Positions 10,042 through 11,922 of a stretch of 11,922 nucleotides of DNA are shown one piece after another. A program made the position numbers and the translations under genes. Position 1 is the first letter of the stretch; the number at the start of each line of letters is the position of its first letter. Location: positions 1 to 11,922 of the forward strand of contig JBAZQI010000028.1 of assembly GCA_041645325.1 (NCBI GenBank), read 5' to 3'. The notes beneath the pieces were generated by a model, which was given only the letters and a program-made list of their open reading frames with translations, made no database searches and had not been told where the DNA came from. This stretch comes from JAFCCL01 sp041645325 (GTDB lineage Archaea; Iainarchaeota; Iainarchaeia; Iainarchaeales; GCA-2688035).

Positions 10042-11922
10042 TCAGTAAAGGCAGTCAAACGCTTTTTTGCCCTCTATGCCGCGCAAGTAGTCGTACCTTG
10101 CGTCCACGTATTCCTGGATTTTTGCAATCTCTTCGGGCTTCAGGTGCTTGAACCTGCCCTGCACCTTGAGGTATTCTTCAACAGGAATTGCATCTGCTTT
10201 TTCCACTTTTTGGGTGAACTTCAAGACGCCGTTCTCTATTTCATACATTGGAAAAACCCTGGCGTTTATTGCAAGCTTTGAAATCTCAATCGCGGCATCG
10301 CTTTTTGTGTACCAGCCGACCGGGCAGACACTGTAGGCGTGAATGAAAGAGGCATGCGGTGTTGCCAATGCTTTCTTGACCTTGGCATGCAGGTCAAACA
10401 CGTTGACAGCGCTCACTGTGGCAACATATTTTATGCCATGCGATGCCAGAATCAGCGGAAGGGGCTTTTTCGGCTCCTGCTTCCCGTCAACTTTGGAACC
10501 GGCCGGGCTTGTCGTGGTGTTCGCAAACATCGGCGTTGCGCCGCTTCTCTGGATGCCGGTGTTATGCACAACAACGCCATCTGCAATGAAATTGTGCTCG
10601 CCTTCAACCCTCAAGTCGAGGGTCGGCTCTATGCCAACCGACTTTATGCTTTGCACTTTTTCTGTTTCAAAGCATTTGCTTTCAACCAAAAAGTTTTGGT
10701 ACTTGTACGGGCTCTTGAATTTTTCAATGTTCCAGTCATCGCGCTCGCTGAAGCAAATGTAGCCGTATTCGCAGTCTTTAAGCAGCCTTCTGTAAACGCA
10801 ATGCGTTCCTTTCTTTTTTTCCTGCCTGTGTATTTTTCCGGCCCTGTAACCCATTGTTTGCAGCAAAAGCCTTGTTCTTTTCAGCAATTCAAAACTTGCT
10901 GAAACAAATCTTGAGCTGTTGCCTGTTTTGTATCCGTCTGACTGCATTAATCCGCGGATAAAAGCTTCTTTTTCATTGGCAGGAAGCGTGAAGACCCAGC
11001 CTGGAACTGTTTTTTCCTTTGCCGGCTTGTTGAAGCCCAACGAGTCAATGAACCTTGCAAGGTTTACAGAATTATAATAAACATAGTTTTTGTCAAGCCT
11101 TGGCTTTAAGCCAAAAAGCCTTTCTTGCAACATTAACAGCCTGCTCCTTGCAGGTTTTCCTTCAGGCAAGGCAAAGCCTGTTTCACCCCTATTGAGCCTT
11201 GTCCAGCCGTCTCCGACAAAAATGCCAAAAAACTCCATCAGGTCAGCGCTTGAAATGCCCGGCAACCTTACTTCAGTGAGTTTGTTTACCTTAAAATCGC
11301 CTTTTTTTGAAACTTTCAGCGGCTTGAAATAAAATTGCTTGCAGCCCGGCTGGTTTTTTAGGGAAATTATTTGGTCGCCTTTTTTCAATTGCGCAATAGT
11401 CTTCCAAACCAAAGCGTTCGTTTTGCCCCTGCCGTTTTTTTGCACGGTAAGGAACGGGTGATTGGAAGTAGCCTTGATATTGTGGTGCAATGTGCTCAAT
11501 TCGAAAACTTCTTTTTTGCCGTTGTCAAAAACACCAGTGCACTTTTTTAAAGCAATTTCGTGCGTTTTTTGGTTAAAGGCATAAACCATATCGCCTTTCT
11601 TGACTTCAGTAATTTTCTTTAAGCCGCCTTTTGTAAGAATTTCTGACGAAAGCGCCAGGCAATTCATGTAAGCTTCGTTGTCAGTGCAGACATAAGTGAA
11701 CTTGTGCCCCCTTTCCATTGCCCCGCTTAAAGCGCCAAAGCCAATGTCAAAGGTTGAGCCGTCACCACCCAAGACAAGGAGGTTTACCTTGTCACGCCTG
11801 CCCTGCATTTTAAGCGCGGCATCAATGCCGGAGGCAACGGCGGAATTGTTTTCAAACGCAGCGTGAATCCAGGGAATTGCCCAGGCTGTTTCAGGGTAAG
11901 GTGTTGAAACAACCTCCATGCA
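10042..11922 (-). CDS. porB: Pyruvate (2-oxoacid):ferredoxin oxidoreductase beta subunit, intein-containing (5' end outside window)
   Basis: The thiamine pyrophosphate-binding subunit of the complex that converts pyruvate, CoA and oxidised ferredoxin to acetyl-CoA, CO2 and reduced ferredoxin. The frame is open to the window edge, where it begins GC-MEVVSTPYPETAWAIPWIH; the true start lies beyond. The N-extein (to base 11662) carries the TPP-Mg motif GGDGSTFDIG and DNEAYMN. From the first Asp (D53) to the residue aligned with Thr991 of Desulfovibrio africanus PFOR is 28 residues in both. The C-extein (10042-10560, 172 aa) resumes with TGIQRSGATPMFANTTTSP and includes SVCPVGW, whose Cys is a probable iron-sulfur ligand. 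Joined exteins match PorB without a gap. An intein of 367 aa separates them. 2-Oxoisovalerate or indolepyruvate oxidoreductase subunits are alternatives; the alpha, gamma and delta subunit genes are not in the window. Confidence 0.9.
   Translation of the reverse strand, partial: CMEVVSTPYPETAWAIPWIHAAFENNSAVASGIDAALKMQGRRDKVNLLVLGGDGSTFDIGFGALSGAMERGHKFTYVCTDNEAYMNCLALSSEILTKGGLKKITEVKKGDMVYAFNQKTHEIALKKCTGVFDNGKKEVFELSTLHHNIKATSNHPFLTVQKNGRGKTNALVWKTIAQLKKGDQIISLKNQPGCKQFYFKPLKVSKKGDFKVNKLTEVRLPGISSADLMEFFGIFVGDGWTRLNRGETGFALPEGKPARSRLLMLQERLFGLKPRLDKNYVYYNSVNLARFIDSLGFNKPAKEKTVPGWVFTLPANEKEAFIRGLMQSDGYKTGNSSRFVSASFELLKRTRLLLQTMGYRAGKIHRQEKKKGTHCVYRRLLKDCEYGYICFSERDDWNIEKFKSPYKYQNFLVESKCFETEKVQSIKSVGIEPTLDLRVEGEHNFIADGVVVHNTGIQRSGATPMFANTTTSPAGSKVDGKQEPKKPLPLILASHGIKYVATVSAVNVFDLHAKVKKALATPHASFIHAYSVCPVGWYTKSDAAIEISKLAINARVFPMYEIENGVLKFTQKVEKADAIPVEEYLKVQGRFKHLKPEEIAKIQEYVDARYDYLRGIEGKKAFDCLY
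10561..11661 (-). mobile_element. LAGLIDADG intein inserted in porB
   Basis: A 367-aa in-frame insert with all splicing blocks. Block A starts at Cys1 (CLALSSEILTKGG). Block B is TSNHPFLTV with T65-x2-H68. Blocks F and G are PTLDLRVEGEHNFIADG (346-362) and VVVHN (363-367), with penultimate His366 and terminal Asn367. The +1 extein residue is Thr. A LAGLIDADG homing endonuclease sits between the splicing halves, with two motifs, LMEFFGIFVGDG (141-152) and FIRGLMQSDG (234-243), keeping their acidic ends (D151, D242). The element therefore looks able to splice and possibly to home. Boundaries were set by the restored extein sequence YMN/TGIQRS. Insertion falls right after the Asn expected to bind the TPP magnesium, so the enzyme should need splicing to work. 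Confidence 0.93.

Noticed and set aside
10339..10902. 187-codon plus-strand frame opposite the intein end
   Set aside because: Antisense of the intein and C-extein, both of which have conserved motifs in the minus frame.
1..11922. CRISPR array, IS element or attachment site
   Set aside because: No regularly spaced identical repeats, transposase-like protein or tRNA-linked att repeat is visible; the intein is the only clear mobile element.

Overview
The window looks archaeal, most likely from a small-genome DPANN-type lineage. This is an inference: no rRNA or other marker gene is present. The evidence is gene content (a PorB-type 2-oxoacid:ferredoxin oxidoreductase subunit, a RecJ-like DHH/DHHA1 protein, a PMA1-type P-type ATPase, M24 and M29 peptidases) and signals. 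AT-rich TATA boxes sit 26-29 nt before several start codons, with no ribosome binding site, which implies leaderless mRNAs. Downstream genes instead carry GGTG-type Shine-Dalgarno sequences. Genes are tightly packed.

Layout, left to right. 1-860 (+) is the C-terminal half of a plasma-membrane H+-ATPase-like P-type ATPase, ending at a hairpin terminator. 888-1271 (-) is a MazG nucleotide pyrophosphohydrolase. It shares one TATA element with a divergent, weakly GNAT-like gene (1328-1804, +). An intergenic hairpin-rich repeat (1836-1932) precedes a small one-helix membrane protein (1963-2235, +). A minus-strand cluster follows, read from right to left: a 54-aa small protein (5772-5936), an unusually long M29-like metallopeptidase (3948-5735), an M24 prolidase-like peptidase (2822-3901) and a basic hypothetical protein (2247-2816). 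A second copy of the hairpin repeat (6021-6150) precedes a DHH/DHHA1 phosphoesterase (6190-7287, +).

7305-8312 (-) is a family X DNA polymerase without the usual PHP domain, and so the size of eukaryotic Pol beta. It is translationally coupled to an upstream acidic protein with a TRASH-like zinc knuckle (8322-8726, -). That gene diverges from a nitroreductase (8797-9369, +). 9370-9780 (+) holds what looks like a small gene broken by a one-base shift in a C5 run. It converges on a very basic 52-aa ORF (9787-9945, -) that probably starts at TTG. The right end (10042-11922, -) is porB. It is interrupted by a complete 367-aa LAGLIDADG intein, inserted directly after the Asn expected to bind the Mg-thiamine pyrophosphate.

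Functional themes: peptide turnover (M29, M24) and 2-oxoacid oxidation (PorB) suit a peptide- or amino-acid-using heterotroph. PolX and the DHH protein are DNA repair and processing genes facing each other. MazG and the nitroreductase are housekeeping or stress functions. The most unusual items are the PorB intein, the paired intergenic repeat element, the PHP-less PolX, the frameshifted locus at 9370-9780 and two small ORFs.
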